Below, in pieces: positions 23,311 to 37,384 of a stretch of 64,000 bases of DNA. How positions within the stretch are numbered: the first letter of the stretch is position 1; every line of letters begins with the position of its first letter. The notes beneath the pieces were generated by a model, which searched no databases, was not told where the DNA came from, and saw only the letters and a list, made by a program, of their open reading frames with translations. The position numbers and the translations under genes are program-made. Source of the stretch: Doryteuthis pealeii (Eukaryota; Mollusca; Cephalopoda; Myopsida; Loliginidae); assembly GCA_023376005.1 (NCBI GenBank), contig CM042139.1, forward strand, positions 138,016,280 through 138,080,279, in the 5' to 3' direction.

Positions 23311-23394
23311 GTTTGATATTTGAGGTTAAAACGGTCAAAATGCAGAGAATTTAGAAGTGTTCGAAAAAACATTTATTTTAATTTTTTTAGACGC

Positions 23395-24271
23395 TTACGG
23401 TTGGAGAAATAGAATGATGTTTGGTGGCAGTTACGGTTAAAGAATAAAGAATATTCGGTGAAGTGTGAAATTTGAAAAAAGGGGAATTTTTAATTTTGTA
23501 AGTAATATTATTGACTTGTGCAAAGAAAAGTTAAGATTCTGTTGTTAATATATAATCAAATTTATTTTTTAATTAGTAAATACGTGTATTTATACTGGTA
23601 ATTTATTTATTTGTTTTTAATATAATCTTAGTGATCATTGTTAAACATTTTTGTGTCATAATGAAATAAAATAAAATAAATAAAGTGTGTTAGTATTTTT
23701 TGTTAGTGGGTAAAAAAAAAACAAACTGGAAAATATAAACAGACTTGCTGCCACATGTTTTTCAGTGGGCCAGTAGCTTAGGCAGATGAAGAAACATTTT
23801 AGTGGGGTGAAGTTAATGATAATGATGATGGTGGTAAAACAATAAAATAAAATAAAGTCCGCTTACGGTTGGAGAAATGGAGTAATATTTGATGGAATTT
23901 TAATTTTAATTTGAGTATTTGGGGGAATTTTAATTTTCGTAAAAGAATATTATGGATTTATGCAAAAAAACTGAAGTGGATAATTGGGATTATGTTCTTA
24001 ACATATAAATAGAATTTGTTTATTAAATTAATGAATGTGTGTATTTGTCTTGGTAATTTATTTATTTATTTGTTTTTAATATAATCTTAGTGATGATTGT
24101 TAAATTTATTGTGTCTTAATAAAATAAAGTGTGTTGTTAATATATCATTAAATTCATAAATCGAATTTAAAATTTAATTTGATAATTAATATGTTGTTAA
24201 TATATACTTAAATTTGTTTATTAAATTAATGAATACGTGTATTTATATTGGTACTTAGTGATCATTGTTAA

Positions 24272-24340
<69 letters not shown>

Positions 24341-24530
24341 TAATAAAGTAAATTATGCTGGTATTTTTCGTTGGGGGGTAAAAGATCAGGAAATATAAAG
24401 AGATTTGCTGTCACATGTTTTTAGTAAGTAAATAGCTTAGGCAGGTGTAGAAAAATCTTTTTAGTGGGGTAAAGTTTATGATAATGATGATGATGATGAT
24501 GGTAAAACAAATAAAATAAATAGTCAAATT
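23395..24530 (-). repeat. Large tandem duplication beside the Penelope-like element
   Basis: A unit beginning CGCTTACGGTTGGAGAAAT occurs at about 23396 and 23863. Both share AATATAATCTTAGTGAT, TGCTGGTATTTTT-like, CTGTCACATGTTTTT-like and GTGGGGT...ATGATAATGATGATG segments in the same order. The second unit is longer because of an internal repeat and a GT array (24271-24338). Placement at the 3' side of a PLE suggests pseudo-LTR/tandem copies. Confidence 0.65.
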
Positions 24531-24879
24531 TAATCTATATAAATTGGAGAAGTTTTCAGCCATAGAGAAAAGGAAACTAGATGTATAAAAGCACGCGGAA
24601 GTGTTTTGTTTTAATATAGTTTAGAGGTGATTTGGATTTTAAATTTTAGTTTACATTTTTTGAATTTTAATGTTGTATATTGAAGTCTTTTAATACAATT
24701 TTAGCAAGAAAAGGTGATATCATATAAGAGCCAGGTCTCCTGACCAAAGTGTTAAGGAGAGAAATGGCAGAAGATTCAACGATACGACGTTCGTTTCGAT
24801 TAGGCGATCATTAAAGATTTCTGCAGATTGAAATTGTGCTTTGTTAATAAGTTCGGTCTTACTAACGAATTAGATTTAT

Positions 24880-25905
24880 TTCCAAATTTTAGGTTTTGAA
24901 AATGTCCATACATACGTTTTTTTTTTTTGTTTTTTTTTCCATATGTATTAACATATTTTGTAAACACCGGCGTAGGAAATGAATTCGCGTTTAGTTGTGG
25001 TATGTTTTCATAAAAGTCTAATTGTTTGGCTTATGCGGGTTACGGTGTTAATGCATAGATGATTTAGTTTTTTTTTAATTAGGGAAGTTATAGGGCTTTG
25101 AGGTAACGTGATACGCTTAGTTGTGGGGATGTTACTAGGGTTTGTTGGGTTTGTAGACTGTTGTTTGTTTTTGTAGATTTTGATAGCTTTTAACTTGGCA
25201 CGATGTATGAAGGAAGCGGTGTATTGTAAGTTAGTGAAATATTTATTGGTGTGTTCGTATTCCTCATTTAGAAAATTGGGAGAACAGATACTTAGGACTC
25301 TAAGGAAAAAACCTATGATAATGCCTTTTTTTTGTTCTGTTGCTATGGTTAGAAGAAACATTTATGTAGTCATTTTTGCTATTTGTTTTGTAGTGGACTT
25401 TGAATGTTAGTTTGTTATTGTTATTTATTAATAAGACGTCTAAGAAAGGTAGGGAGTTGTTATTTTCTAGTTCATACGTGAAGTTTATGATGGGTTCAAC
25501 ATTTTGGGTAATGTGGTGTATATTGTGTTTGTCATGGCAAATTATTAGAATGTCATCAATGTATCTAAAATAGTGTATATCGTTGGGTAAAATGTATTTA
25601 AAACGTTTAGTTTCTAGGCGTTCTATAAATAAGCAGATCAAAATGCCGCTTAATGGTGAGCCAAAATTTTATTTGTAGAAGTTGATACTTGAAGAAACAA
25701 TGGTTTGTGCATAATTCAATTATTTTGATTATTTTGTGAATGGGTAAAGGGTGGTTTATCTTGAGTTTATGTAGGTGCTGTTTAAATGTTCAATGCCTTT
25801 CTTAACAGGGATATTTGTGTATAAAGATTGAATATCAAGGCTAGCTAGTGTTTCATGTTTATGTTACGTATTTGGTTTAGTAGTTCGCCAGAGTTTTTTT
25901 TATAT
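24880..25905 (-). pseudogene. Penelope-like element reverse transcriptase, decayed
   Basis: Minus-strand frames give an RT of Penelope type. From 5' to 3' they read: LDIQSLYTNIPVKKG in pieces near 25830-25780, FGSPLSG near 25660-25640, YFRYIDDILII (motif C, residues 24-34 of the 25300-25641 frame), then FTYELENNNSLPFLDVLLI and, after a frameshift near 25330, IIIGFFLRVLSICSPNFLNEEYEH. The RYIDDILI-LPFLDVL spacing is typical of PLEs. The GIY-YIG endonuclease expected at the C-terminus was not found; the sequence loses its frame near 25000. Stops and frameshifts make it inactive. Confidence 0.85.
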
Positions 25906-25921
25906 GAGAGGAGCTAATAGA

Positions 25922-25922
<1 letters not shown>

Positions 25923-26012
<90 letters not shown>
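25923..26012. repeat. (CT)n then (AT)n
   Basis: CT (25923-25944) followed by AT (25945-26012), at the 5' side of the Penelope-like element. From 26013 to 26475 only loosely repeated AATAAATTGGTAGAAATAAT-like units of about 50 bp are seen. Confidence 0.9.
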
Positions 26013-26017
<5 letters not shown>

Positions 26018-26479
26018 TTCTCGTTCTCTGTGTTTCTATGCGCCCACGAGCGCACACACGAGTGCGTACGACAGCTCTTATCTGGAACATGACATCATTT
26101 ATGTTTAGAATTTTAGAATGCTGCAAATTCCGCGTTACGTTAGTATGTATTTGAATTGTAAGCGATAGTTTGTGGGTAAATTATTTTTTATTTCAATTTT
26201 ATAAAGTGGTAGGAATAATTTCCTTAACCTCATAGGTATCAATAAACTGGTAGAAATAATTTGTATGTTCGATCTTTTACTAACTCCATGATTAATGATT
26301 CAAGGAGATCAACAGTAAAACTCACTTCTCCCTTTTAACTCCATGAGTGTTAATAGATTGGTAAATGTGATTTTCGTCAACTTCGTGTCTATCAATAAAT
26401 TGGCAGTTATAATTTTCCTTAATTTCATTTCGAATAGGATAGCAATAATGTCCATTAACTTGCAAATACATTTATTTGA

Positions 26480-26610
26480 CTTATAGATGTGACCATAAAA
26501 GTTCTAACACCTTGATTCAGAGTGGATATGGGGGTATCGCAAAGAAGGGGTACTCTACACTCCCATAATTGGAATCTTACCACTAGTTGCAGTTTATCGT
26601 CATATCTAGA
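26480..26610 (-). repeat. Dispersed repeat R1, central fragment
   Basis: Plus-strand landmarks CAGAGTGGA, AATTGGAATCTTACC and TTTATCGTCAT match 17360-17460 in order, with heavy divergence. Confidence 0.5.
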
Positions 26611-27128
26611 ACTACGATGAGTTGGATAAATAAAGTCTATAAAGAATATGAAATTGTAACCACTATTTGTTTTGTAGTGGAGGATGAGGATGTTTACTGA
26701 ATATTTTAATAGAAAACAAAACTGTTCACGTACTTTTCTCATGCCCATTTTATTTAATACATTCAATTAAAATATTCAGTAAACATCCTCATGTGCTAAA
26801 CTCCCTGACATTTACATGCTTGTGTAAACTAGACAATCATTAAGCAGGAGGGATCTTTATTATGTAACTAAAATAAAGGATTAAATTTGTTTTTGATTTA
26901 CATAACTGTAGAATAACAACAACGAGGTAGTAATATGAGCAATTTTAACACTCAGTTATTTGTCAGTATTAAGCGTGAATACGAGTTTTCCGGACGCTAA
27001 AAAAATCAAGGTTCGTATATACTATTGGAGGAGGTAACATCTATAGTTTAGTGCTTCCTGTAGAAGCTCCAATTACTTAATGGGACAGTCCATTCTATTC
27101 TACAAAAAAGTATCTTTCTCCTTTATTA
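26611..27128. other. No recognised feature
   Basis: AT-rich; no supported gene or repeat. Confidence 0.5.
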
Positions 27129-27620
27129 GATAATTAGCTGTAGTGTCCGCTAATGTCCCAAAAAGGTAGGGTTATTCGCAGTTCTCAGTGCGCCTGAAAA
27201 TGCTAGTGGATTTGGTTGTCCATGTTGCGTTTTTCTTATCAAACATTACGTGGTGTGTTTATGGCTGATCAATTTTTGAGAGGAACTATCAATAGCTGTT
27301 TAAGTCATAAGTCCTTCTTACATCGAACTGTGAATAAGCCGGGAAAAACTAAACTCGAACAGTATAGAACTTAATACTTTATTTCAGCGTTACTACTACT
27401 ACTACCATCTCCCCTCTCTCACTGCAACGTCTTCTCTTTCAAGGGGTTCCAATACAGATATTTATTGAAATCCAATTAGACTGTACTATTCCTGAACATT
27501 AGTTTAACATATCTGTAAAGTTTCATCATGATCAGATCAGTGGTGTGGGCGCTAATCGGTTATACACAGTCGGACTGAAATTGAGATTTTTGTAGTAGAT
27601 ATACAGTAATTTTTGCGACA
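27129..27620 (-). mobile_element. Helitron-like repeat, family 2
   Basis: Shares with 47871-48530 an ordered set of landmarks: TTAGCTG/CTAGCTG at the left end, AACTATCAATAGCTGTTTAAG, TAAGCCGGGAAAA, TTAGTTTAACAT and TGTAAAGTTTCATCATGAT. The left end corresponds to a Helitron 3' CTRR terminus, here mutated to TTAG. No Rep/helicase sequence is present, so non-autonomous. Confidence 0.5.
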
Positions 27621-28132
27621 TATTATGTTAGATTTTTAATACAGAACAGATAAAACGCGGATAGGATACCTCCCTTTTGTTATATTGATAATGACAGACG
27701 ATTCCTCTACTGTTTCTTACTGTTACCCACGAGGTTATCTGCGTTTCTTTTCGCCATTATAATTATCGGCCAAGTCACAAATTTACAACGCTAATATAAG
27801 ATAAGAACGATCAAAAATGGTATCTCTTACTGGCATTTTTCCTCATATACCTCTCGGTCAACGTTGCGTTAATTGTGAGTCAATTTGAATAAATTCGGGC
27901 GCGAAAGGCAAAAGTTACGATGAAAAACATCAGATTTCTCGAGACCTTTCACTTTTGGAAATTCGGATGATATGTGCCTCTTTCTTCCCCCTTCTCTGTA
28001 TCGTTCGTTATCTCTTTCTATCTGTCTATCTGTCTGTCTCTGCTTCTCTTTCTCTCCCTGTCTTTCTTCCTCTTGCTATCTCTATCTGACCATGTAGACT
28101 CAGATGGTCAGATGCACACGATCGCATACACC
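27621..28132. other. No recognised feature; CT-rich patch
   Basis: Unique sequence with a CT/CTGT-rich patch at 27990-28090. The 71-codon frame over it reflects the repeat. Confidence 0.5.
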
Positions 28133-28448
28133 TCAACTAAATATTCGATATACCGAGACGTTTTTTTACCAAAATTTCGAATGAAATAGTGTGCATTCCA
28201 ACAATCTATCACTCCCCCACAACAGACAACCAGGCATAGAGATAAACACAAACACACACCCTTCAACTTTATATTCGATATTCCGAGACCTTCGATTGGA
28301 TAATGATATTGTGTATTGCAATACTATCTCTCTACACAGACACACTGAGAACCAAACAGAGATAGACATACAGACACACAGAACGACATACAGATAGATA
28401 GACATACAGACACAGACACAGACACACAGACACAGACACAGACACACA

Positions 28449-28491
<43 letters not shown>
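28133..28491. repeat. Diverged tandem duplication and (CA)n array
   Basis: A unit starting TCAACTAAATATTCGATA (28133) recurs from 28262 (TCAACTTTATATTCGATA), each followed by an ATTGTGTATTGCA-like segment. A CA/GACA array occupies 28366-28491. Confidence 0.75.
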
Positions 28492-28493
<2 letters not shown>

Positions 28494-28719
28494 TTCTCAC
28501 ATTTTCAGTAGAAGTATTTTAACGTGTCAGTTCATTGTTTCTCATCGGCATTAATGATCAAAAATCAAGAAAATACAATTCCAGATCTTGAATTCTGATT
28601 TTAAAGACGGACAGACTCTTCTCGTTTCAAAGATGGACACAAATCAATATCTCGGATGCTTTCTTCAAAGAAATATTCTTTGGCTATTATAAAATTCATA
28701 AAGGTTAGAAAAACAACCA

Positions 28720-28950
28720 TTTCATCACAATGTCGTAGTGGTTAATGTGCTTGACTGTGACATCGTAGTAAGAGAGTTCAACCTATAGTCATGCTATTAC
28801 ATTCTCTCTCGGACGCTCACATGTACCCCCTAATCCCTTAACTAACTATGGGTTAAGTAGTGCCACTACTTTTCTTCTACAAGGGTGTCTGTGGTATTAA
28901 ATAACCCACACATTTTGATATGCCATTAAACAAATAACCCAAACCAAACC
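28720..28950 (+). mobile_element. tRNA-headed SINE with shared tail
   Basis: A-box-like TAGTGGTTAATGTG (28737) and B-box-like GAGTTCAACCT (28773), then a body of about 110 bases. It ends with the shared tail GGTATTAAATAACCCAC...TGATATGCC (28890-28925). The tail is the same as on the 5S-headed copies. Confidence 0.75.
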
Positions 28951-29843
28951 AGCATATTCTGATATAAAATATCCACAACCCGTCTAGTAGAAGGAAAATT
29001 CTGAAGTCAAACCAACTCTACTCCGCTTAAAGATTCACTATGTATCATATCCTGCCAGGTGGGGAGATGTTTGGTAAATACATAAAAACAATTGCTTTAA
29101 AACATATATTAATAATGTATTGATCTTCCTCAACATCAAATGTATTACTTACTGTGCTGATACAGTGGTATGAAAAATATATTAGAAATACTTGTAAATA
29201 TTGATATGTGATGTAAATTAATCAAAAATGTATTTATTTATTTCTTCTTTGGAAAGTAATTAGCGTTTTGCAGCTGTTAACAAATTGTTTTTGAACCGAT
29301 CTATACATGCCCAGTGGCCAACAGACAAATTATCTGATTCCCCAGGCACTTTGTACTTAGCAGCGTTCTTTGCAGCAGTCATATACAGCTAATCCAGATG
29401 GGAATTGACCAGATCTTCTACTGCTCCTATTAGGAATTAATAGCCATCCTTAATATGATTAATTCATCTCGTAAAGATCTGATTATATCAAACTGAATGG
29501 CGAATCAATGAAGACTGTTCAGCTCGTTCCTCCCTATGGTCTAATCTGTTAAACATACGCTCAGACTTAAGGATCGAACAGAAATGTGTATAAAAAGAAT
29601 TAAAAAATATAACAGAAAAAAGACGCATTTATAAAAATGGATTTGGAAAAGACAGTAAGGGAATTCGTTTATCCCATGAGAAAGGACAAATTAAAGGCAT
29701 ATGCATAATGACAACTCTCAGTTCTGTTCCTCCTAAATCACCAGAGTTTTAATAGTCAAAATTGGCTGAAATATTAATGTCTCTAATGATCTAAAACGTT
29801 CACAGCTAGTAACTGCACTAATACCTTTGTTTTGATTGGTTAA
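28951..29843. other. No recognised feature
   Basis: AT-rich unique sequence without a supported gene or repeat. Confidence 0.5.
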
Positions 29844-30239
29844 ACAGTGATACATTGGCTTACGAGTGCTTTAACTTACGAAATTTCCGATTTAAGTGCT
29901 GATACTCGGTGGATTTTTTGCTTTGTTTTGAGAGCTAAAATTTGAGGTGCGACCTAGCTTCAGATACGCTTATGTTAATTATTTTAATTAAAAATTTAAA
30001 TTTACAAATCCAGAGAAAACTATTATTTATAAAAAATAAATATCAAAACATATTTCTACACTCAGTTCATTGCATTATATTTCATTATGATTTTATATAA
30101 TAATTTTTCGTATTAAAAATCAAACGTAACAAAAAAGGTTAGATTTTCAGTTTTTTTCAATGTGGAAAATTGATTTGATAAACAAGGAAAGTAAGTTACG
30201 AACGAAACAAATTAAACTCGTATGTCAAGCTATCATTGT
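29844..30239. mobile_element. MITE, mariner-like termini
   Basis: The left end ACAGTGATACATTGGCTTAC and the right end, reversed, ACAATGATAGCTTGACATAC are inverted repeats continuing into ...GAGT. The inside (about 350 bp) is AT-rich and non-coding. The motif 'xTTACGAGTTTAATTTGTT' is common in TA-inserting MITEs of animals; the superfamily call is an inference. A TA lies near each end. Confidence 0.65.
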
Positions 30240-30354
30240 ATATTTATGTATCAATTTATGTACAGAGTTTCTTCTTAAGTCTCGCCCAGTCGATGAAGTT
30301 TAGATTACACTGTATCGCTTGTAGAGAACTAATCCCCAAAATAACCCTTTCCAA

Positions 30355-30490
30355 TTCGTGATATAATACGCTGACTGTAGTGGGATAAGACCCTCCTACA
30401 AAATCGGGGCGTTCTAGCTATGCCTGTAAACTGCATCTGATGGTGAGGCACCAGTTCTGGAAAATTTGGAGTACCCTTTTATTAATAAGA
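30355..30490 (+). repeat. Dispersed repeat R1, central fragment
   Basis: Contains CATCTGATGGTGAGGCACC and the following CCAGTTCTGGA...GGAGTACCC, in R1 order. Confidence 0.6.
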
Positions 30491-30564
30491 ATTCGAGAGA
30501 TGAGAAAGTATATCATTTAAAAAAAAAAATTCATCAACCTTTAGAGAACACTTGTTTCATCCTA

Positions 30565-30605
30565 ATGTCCTGGCGAAGGCTTAATAAAAACCGAAACATC
30601 CTAAC
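30565..30605 (+). ncRNA. Hammerhead-like motif, decayed
   Basis: CTGGCGA (30570-30576; A6 changed to G) followed by AGGC...ACC and CGAAAC (30592-30597). The upstream GGATGTT/CATCC possibilities for helix I are weak. Probably a dead relative of the ribozymes at 38-45 kb. Confidence 0.35.
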
Positions 30606-30668
30606 CTCGACATTACTATCTATAATATAATTTATACATTTGAGATAATTTTTTTTTCTTTTTTCTAC

Positions 30669-30710
30669 ACACACACACACATACACATACACAGACACGC
30701 ACACACACAG

Positions 30711-30760
<50 letters not shown>

Positions 30761-30776
30761 TGTTTTTTCAAATTTT

Positions 30777-30813
<37 letters not shown>

Positions 30814-30860
30814 TTTGGCATTAAATAAACCAAAAGAGATGATGTGCCGTTAAATACCAA
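30669..30860. repeat. (CA)n, (AT)n and shared tail copy
   Basis: CA (30669-30746), AT (30747-30760 and 30779-30811), then GGCATTAAATAAACC...GATGTGCC at 30816-30851, a copy of the SINE/R1 tail. Confidence 0.8.
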
Positions 30861-31379
30861 CCCTATTGATGCATAGTACACTTGTTTCTCAAATGTGTTC
30901 ACTTCACTGTTATATCCCCACAAATGTGGCTTGCAACAAAGATCAAAAATTGTTCATACGTACGAAGTTAAAAGGCGATACAATGTTATTTCTGTAAAAG
31001 TTAAACATGAAACATTTAAAAGACAGAAATTCCTTCCTTTCTAACGTCCCAGGAATATTATCAAAAAGGAAGTGTCTATGCGCGCATTGTTCAATTAATA
31101 AAAGAAAATAGTAAAATAACAAAACAATCTGAATTCTTGATTTCTTATAATAGTTTAGTTTTCGTGGTGATATTTAAAGCAAATATTTTAAAGCAAAGGT
31201 CCGTAAAGTCTTCAGCCCGAAGGCAACACATCGTAAAAGGGTTGGTTCTGTGGTGTCGATCTTAAAAACGATAAGGAAACCATAAGTTATCAATCATAAT
31301 TTATAAATAACACATCTAAATTTTATTATTTTGATATTTTTAGATTGTTATCCTCATCTTTCGCGTGAATAAATAAACA

Positions 31380-31690
31380 CCATGTTTCGGTCGTTGTACC
31401 CTATAGCTTTCTCCAGTTGTAACCTGTCCGTACGAGCAGAGTAATTATTCAGCCTGGGAAATCCTTTTAAATATTTTGTTTGTTGAGAAAACAAGGCGTT
31501 GTAGAACTGACAAATATCTCATTCAAATAATGACGTCATTATGTTTGCACGCCAAAAAATCCGAGAAATGTCACGATTATTTAAACAAATTCTAGTTGAA
31601 TCCTTTGTATGCTCGGACAGCCAAGTAATATCAGAAGAAGACCGGAGGTTAAAACGAACGAAACGTTGGGGTTTTATATCACTATAAAGA
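31380..31690. repeat. Two opposed CTGxAGA...CGAAAC motifs
   Basis: At 31383-31427, minus: ACTGGAGAAAGC...GACCGAAACATGG. At 31632-31675, plus: CAGAAGAAGACCGG...CGAACGAAACGTTGG. Both resemble sequences found after Penelope-like elements and are related in layout to decayed hammerheads. The segment between them is unrecognised. Confidence 0.4.
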
Positions 31691-34078
<2,388 letters not shown>

Positions 34079-34079
<1 letters not shown>

Positions 34080-34285
34080 TAGCAGCGGCTACTCGGCGAA
34101 GCCCGGGTAGAGGAGATAAAAACATGGTTTAATAATCGTTTGCAGATCTATTACTACTGAATACCGAGTTCGGTCCTCGAAGGATGACCCATAAAAATCA
34201 ACACGTAAAAACGATCTTAATTTAATCCTGCCTGGTGGGAGGTCAGGAAATTTTCTTTTCGTCAGATTTGAGGGGATGACAACAA
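34079..34285 (-). mobile_element. Helitron-like 3' end
   Basis: On minus the sequence ends with a hairpin (TACCCGGGCTTCGCCGAGTA, 34109-34090), seven bases, then CTAG (34082-34079) and an AT array. Helitrons end in a short hairpin plus CTRR and insert between A and T. The other end was not located; the MITE at 34285 interrupts or follows it. Confidence 0.6.
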
Positions 34286-34656
34286 ATGGCTAAACTTGCA
34301 AATCGGTCGGAAAATGAAAACATAATACAGGTGATCTAGAAAAAACAGAACCCAAATTATTTATTTATTTTCCCATTAAACTAACCCTAAACCCCACTCA
34401 TAACCCTAATCCCTAAAATCCCCTAGTTAAAATTAACAGTTTTATTAAAAGTTTGTGGGTTCGAGGAAAACAGAACACAAATTATTTATTTATTTTCTCA
34501 TTAAACTAACCCTAAACCCCAATCCCAACCCTAATCCCTAACCCTACCCCCCCCCAAGTTAAAATTAACAGTTTTATTACAACATTTATGGGTCCTGTTT
34601 TTTCTGGGTCACCGTAATTTTCCGACCGATTTGCAAGTTTAGCCATTTGCTAAACT
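34285..34656. mobile_element. TIR element with internal telomere-like tandem units
   Basis: Terminal inverted repeats AATGGCTAAACTTGCAAATC (34286) and its complement (ending 34652), extended inward through ATCGGTCGGAAAAT and a GGTGA...AGAAAAAACAG segment. Inside are two copies of a roughly 120-bp unit, each with ACTAACCCTAAACCCC and further CCCTAA-like repeats, then GTTAAAATTAACAG. No transposase; non-autonomous. Confidence 0.75.
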
Positions 34657-35862
34657 TCAAATTAATATTTGAAAAAGAAAAAAAAAAAGAATTAAATAAA
34701 GAAATCAAATTTATGTAAAACAATAAATAATCTTTTAAAAAATAACATTATTAATTCAAAACATAGCCGATCGAATAAATATGATAACAATTTGAGTTTT
34801 CAGCTCTTGCGCACTATTCTACATTAGTATCATGATTCTATTTGCATTTCTAATATTAGAATAAATAAATTAACGCGATTATAAAAAAAAAGAAAAAAAA
34901 AGGATTTGTTTACAATTGACGAACGACCGACGGGAATTTATAAAACAACATTGATTTGTCGCTAAATGTTTTCGTTTGATTTATTAATTAATTCGCTGTA
35001 AAAAAAAATTCAATGTATGAAAAGACATACTAATTACATATTTAGAAAGATTGTTTTTCTAACGAAATAAATATTTTTAAGATAGAAACAGAAATATGCG
35101 ATAAATAAGATTTGATTTTATGTTAAAATTTTAGTATGAAAAAACTATACTTCGAAATCTAGGCTGACTGAAGCAAAATATAATTTTTTTAACTCGCTGT
35201 AAAAAATAATTCCATTAATAAAAACTCAATCAAATTACATATTTAGAGAGATTATTTCATTCTCTTTTGACCATATAGATATCTTAAAGAATATTGAACC
35301 GTAAATAGGCGAGAAAATAGATGGACCGTAATCTTTCTTTCAAAAACGTTTTTAGTTTCACTGGATATATCTAATCCTATTATTCTAAGAATCCCCTTTT
35401 TTTAATCGCTTGAAGGATTTTTAAAAACTTTTTCGTGTGTAAGACTATTTTACATTCAGTTTTTATAATTGCTAATTCACATATGAATTCAAATTTGATT
35501 CGCTGATATATGCGCTGATATATTTTATTCTAAGAAATATGAAAGTATTCGTAAAAATATTGATAAAAAGGCTTTTATTTTTATTTTTTACAACAGCCCA
35601 GTAGAAATAGAGAGGACACAGGCAAAGAGGCAGCAGGGTGGGGTTCGCCTGCTGATTGTAGCTGGAATATCAGCAGTAGCAGCTAATTTATAGATTTCGA
35701 AAAATCGTTTGATTTTGGTTTATTTAATTAATTATAACCCTTAATCAGTAAAAATCAATAACCAAATTTGGAGTGTTTCTTAGAACGATATCAATGTGTA
35801 TGCAAGATTTTAAATCTCAGTGACCTCCCGTTTTGGAGTTATGCGTCGACACGTACATACCA

Positions 35863-35870
<8 letters not shown>
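34657..35870. other. No recognised feature
   Basis: AT-rich. It could include the remaining body of the Helitron-like element that starts at 34079, but nothing diagnostic is visible. Confidence 0.45.
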
Positions 35871-35903
<33 letters not shown>

Positions 35904-35908
35904 TCTCG

Positions 35909-35963
<55 letters not shown>
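35871..35963. repeat. (CT)n then (AT)n
   Basis: CT (35871-35922) and AT (35923-35963). The AT part lies at the 3' end of the next SINE. Confidence 0.95.
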
Positions 35964-35967
<4 letters not shown>

Positions 35968-36165
35968 AAGTAAAGTCAGGATGTCCGAAAATCGGTATTA
36001 GCCTGACAGTGAGGTAGCCTATCCCCTTTTCCCTTGCACTAGACCAGTGAGATTATTTTTGCGTCTGAGGTGAACCGCCACATCTTTATCGCACAGATAT
36101 ATGTGCTGCTGATACTCTGAGCTGGCGAGTGCCGTTATTGAACCAGGAACCTTGTTCAGATTTAG
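35964..36165 (-). mobile_element. SINE family B
   Basis: Minus copy of the family at 51058-51315. It shares CACCTCAGACGC, AATCTC..TGGTCTAG, GGGATAG.CT.CCTC and the 3' end GACTTTACTTAC followed by AT. A decayed T-arm-like GGTTCCTGGTTCAATAA (36157-36141) marks the pol III head. Confidence 0.75.
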
Positions 36166-36540
36166 ATTATCGTAAACATAAAATGGAAGTAACTATTATA
36201 CTAAAATAAACCAGACCTTATTTGAATATTGCAAGTAAGTTAAATGAATATATTTACAAGATTTCTGCATAATAGTTTCAAGATGGGAGTTCAAATATAT
36301 AACATACCAAACTTGTTGGTAAACCCTTGCAGTATAAACAAACCCGGCAAATAATTTGATTGTAAAAATATACTACCAAACATCATCTTGGGGAAAAAAA
36401 ACAATTGAAAAAAAGAAAAGACCCAGATAGTCGTACCAACCGAATCTTAGAGTCAGATCTTAGCCCTGAAGAGCATTAAGTGAAACTTTTAGTAGGTGTA
36501 TCTGACTCATTAGATTTATCTTTATTTATTTATTAATATA

Positions 36541-36582
<42 letters not shown>

Positions 36583-37384
36583 GGGTGTATTCTTTTAAGT
36601 TAAGATTTAACAAAAAGATAATTGTATTTGAGCCCTTAATACTTACCAGTAATGTATCTGCCAGACTGTTTTGCTAAAAATTACACGTCGACAGTGTGCC
36701 TATACGTCTTTATGGTTTTGTTGATATTTAAGCAGATTTATTAATCTCTCCGGTCAGTTTTCGCATTTGTGCCGTCACGATTGACATTAACTTCACCTTT
36801 ATGCACAGACACAGACTTGAATCCCGCGAGGAAATGAAGGAATAACTAAGGGCCTTCCTAAACACAATATAAGCCACAGATAACTTGAGTATAATTTTAC
36901 CTTGATTGCTCGGCCGGTATTTTTATAAGAACGCCAGACAGTCTGCATTTACATAAGCAATTCTAGAAAAAGCCAACGAAGAATAAATAAGATTTCTGTA
37001 AAAGTCTCGTTGGCATCGAATACAGTTCCCTTAAAGTTCTTTTTGTAATCAATTGTTTGATATGGAAATTTGGCACTAAGTAGATATACAAGATCGGTAC
37101 GTTAGCTTGTCCGTTCGAGCCTGATCATTGAGGAATAGTTGTTATTTATAGACACTTAACTTATCCTTTCTGAATAGCTCAGTGTTGATTAATATAGAGA
37201 CATCGGAATCCACTTATTATCTATCTAAAAACAGGCATACACGTATATTAGAAACTAAGTAAAAATAGTCACAAATACACAAGTATACAGAATCACACAA
37301 ATCACCACATATGAATATTCACAGATACACATGTACAAACAATTACACTTACACACATATATTTGTGAGAGACAAATAACCCGA
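36166..37384. other. No recognised feature apart from an AT array
   Basis: AT microsatellite at 36537-36580. The remainder is unique AT-rich DNA without supported genes. Confidence 0.5.

Noticed and set aside
24600..24880. GIY-YIG endonuclease of the Penelope-like element
   Set aside because: Looked for downstream of the RT on minus in all frames; no recognisable GIY or YIG motif or conserved context.
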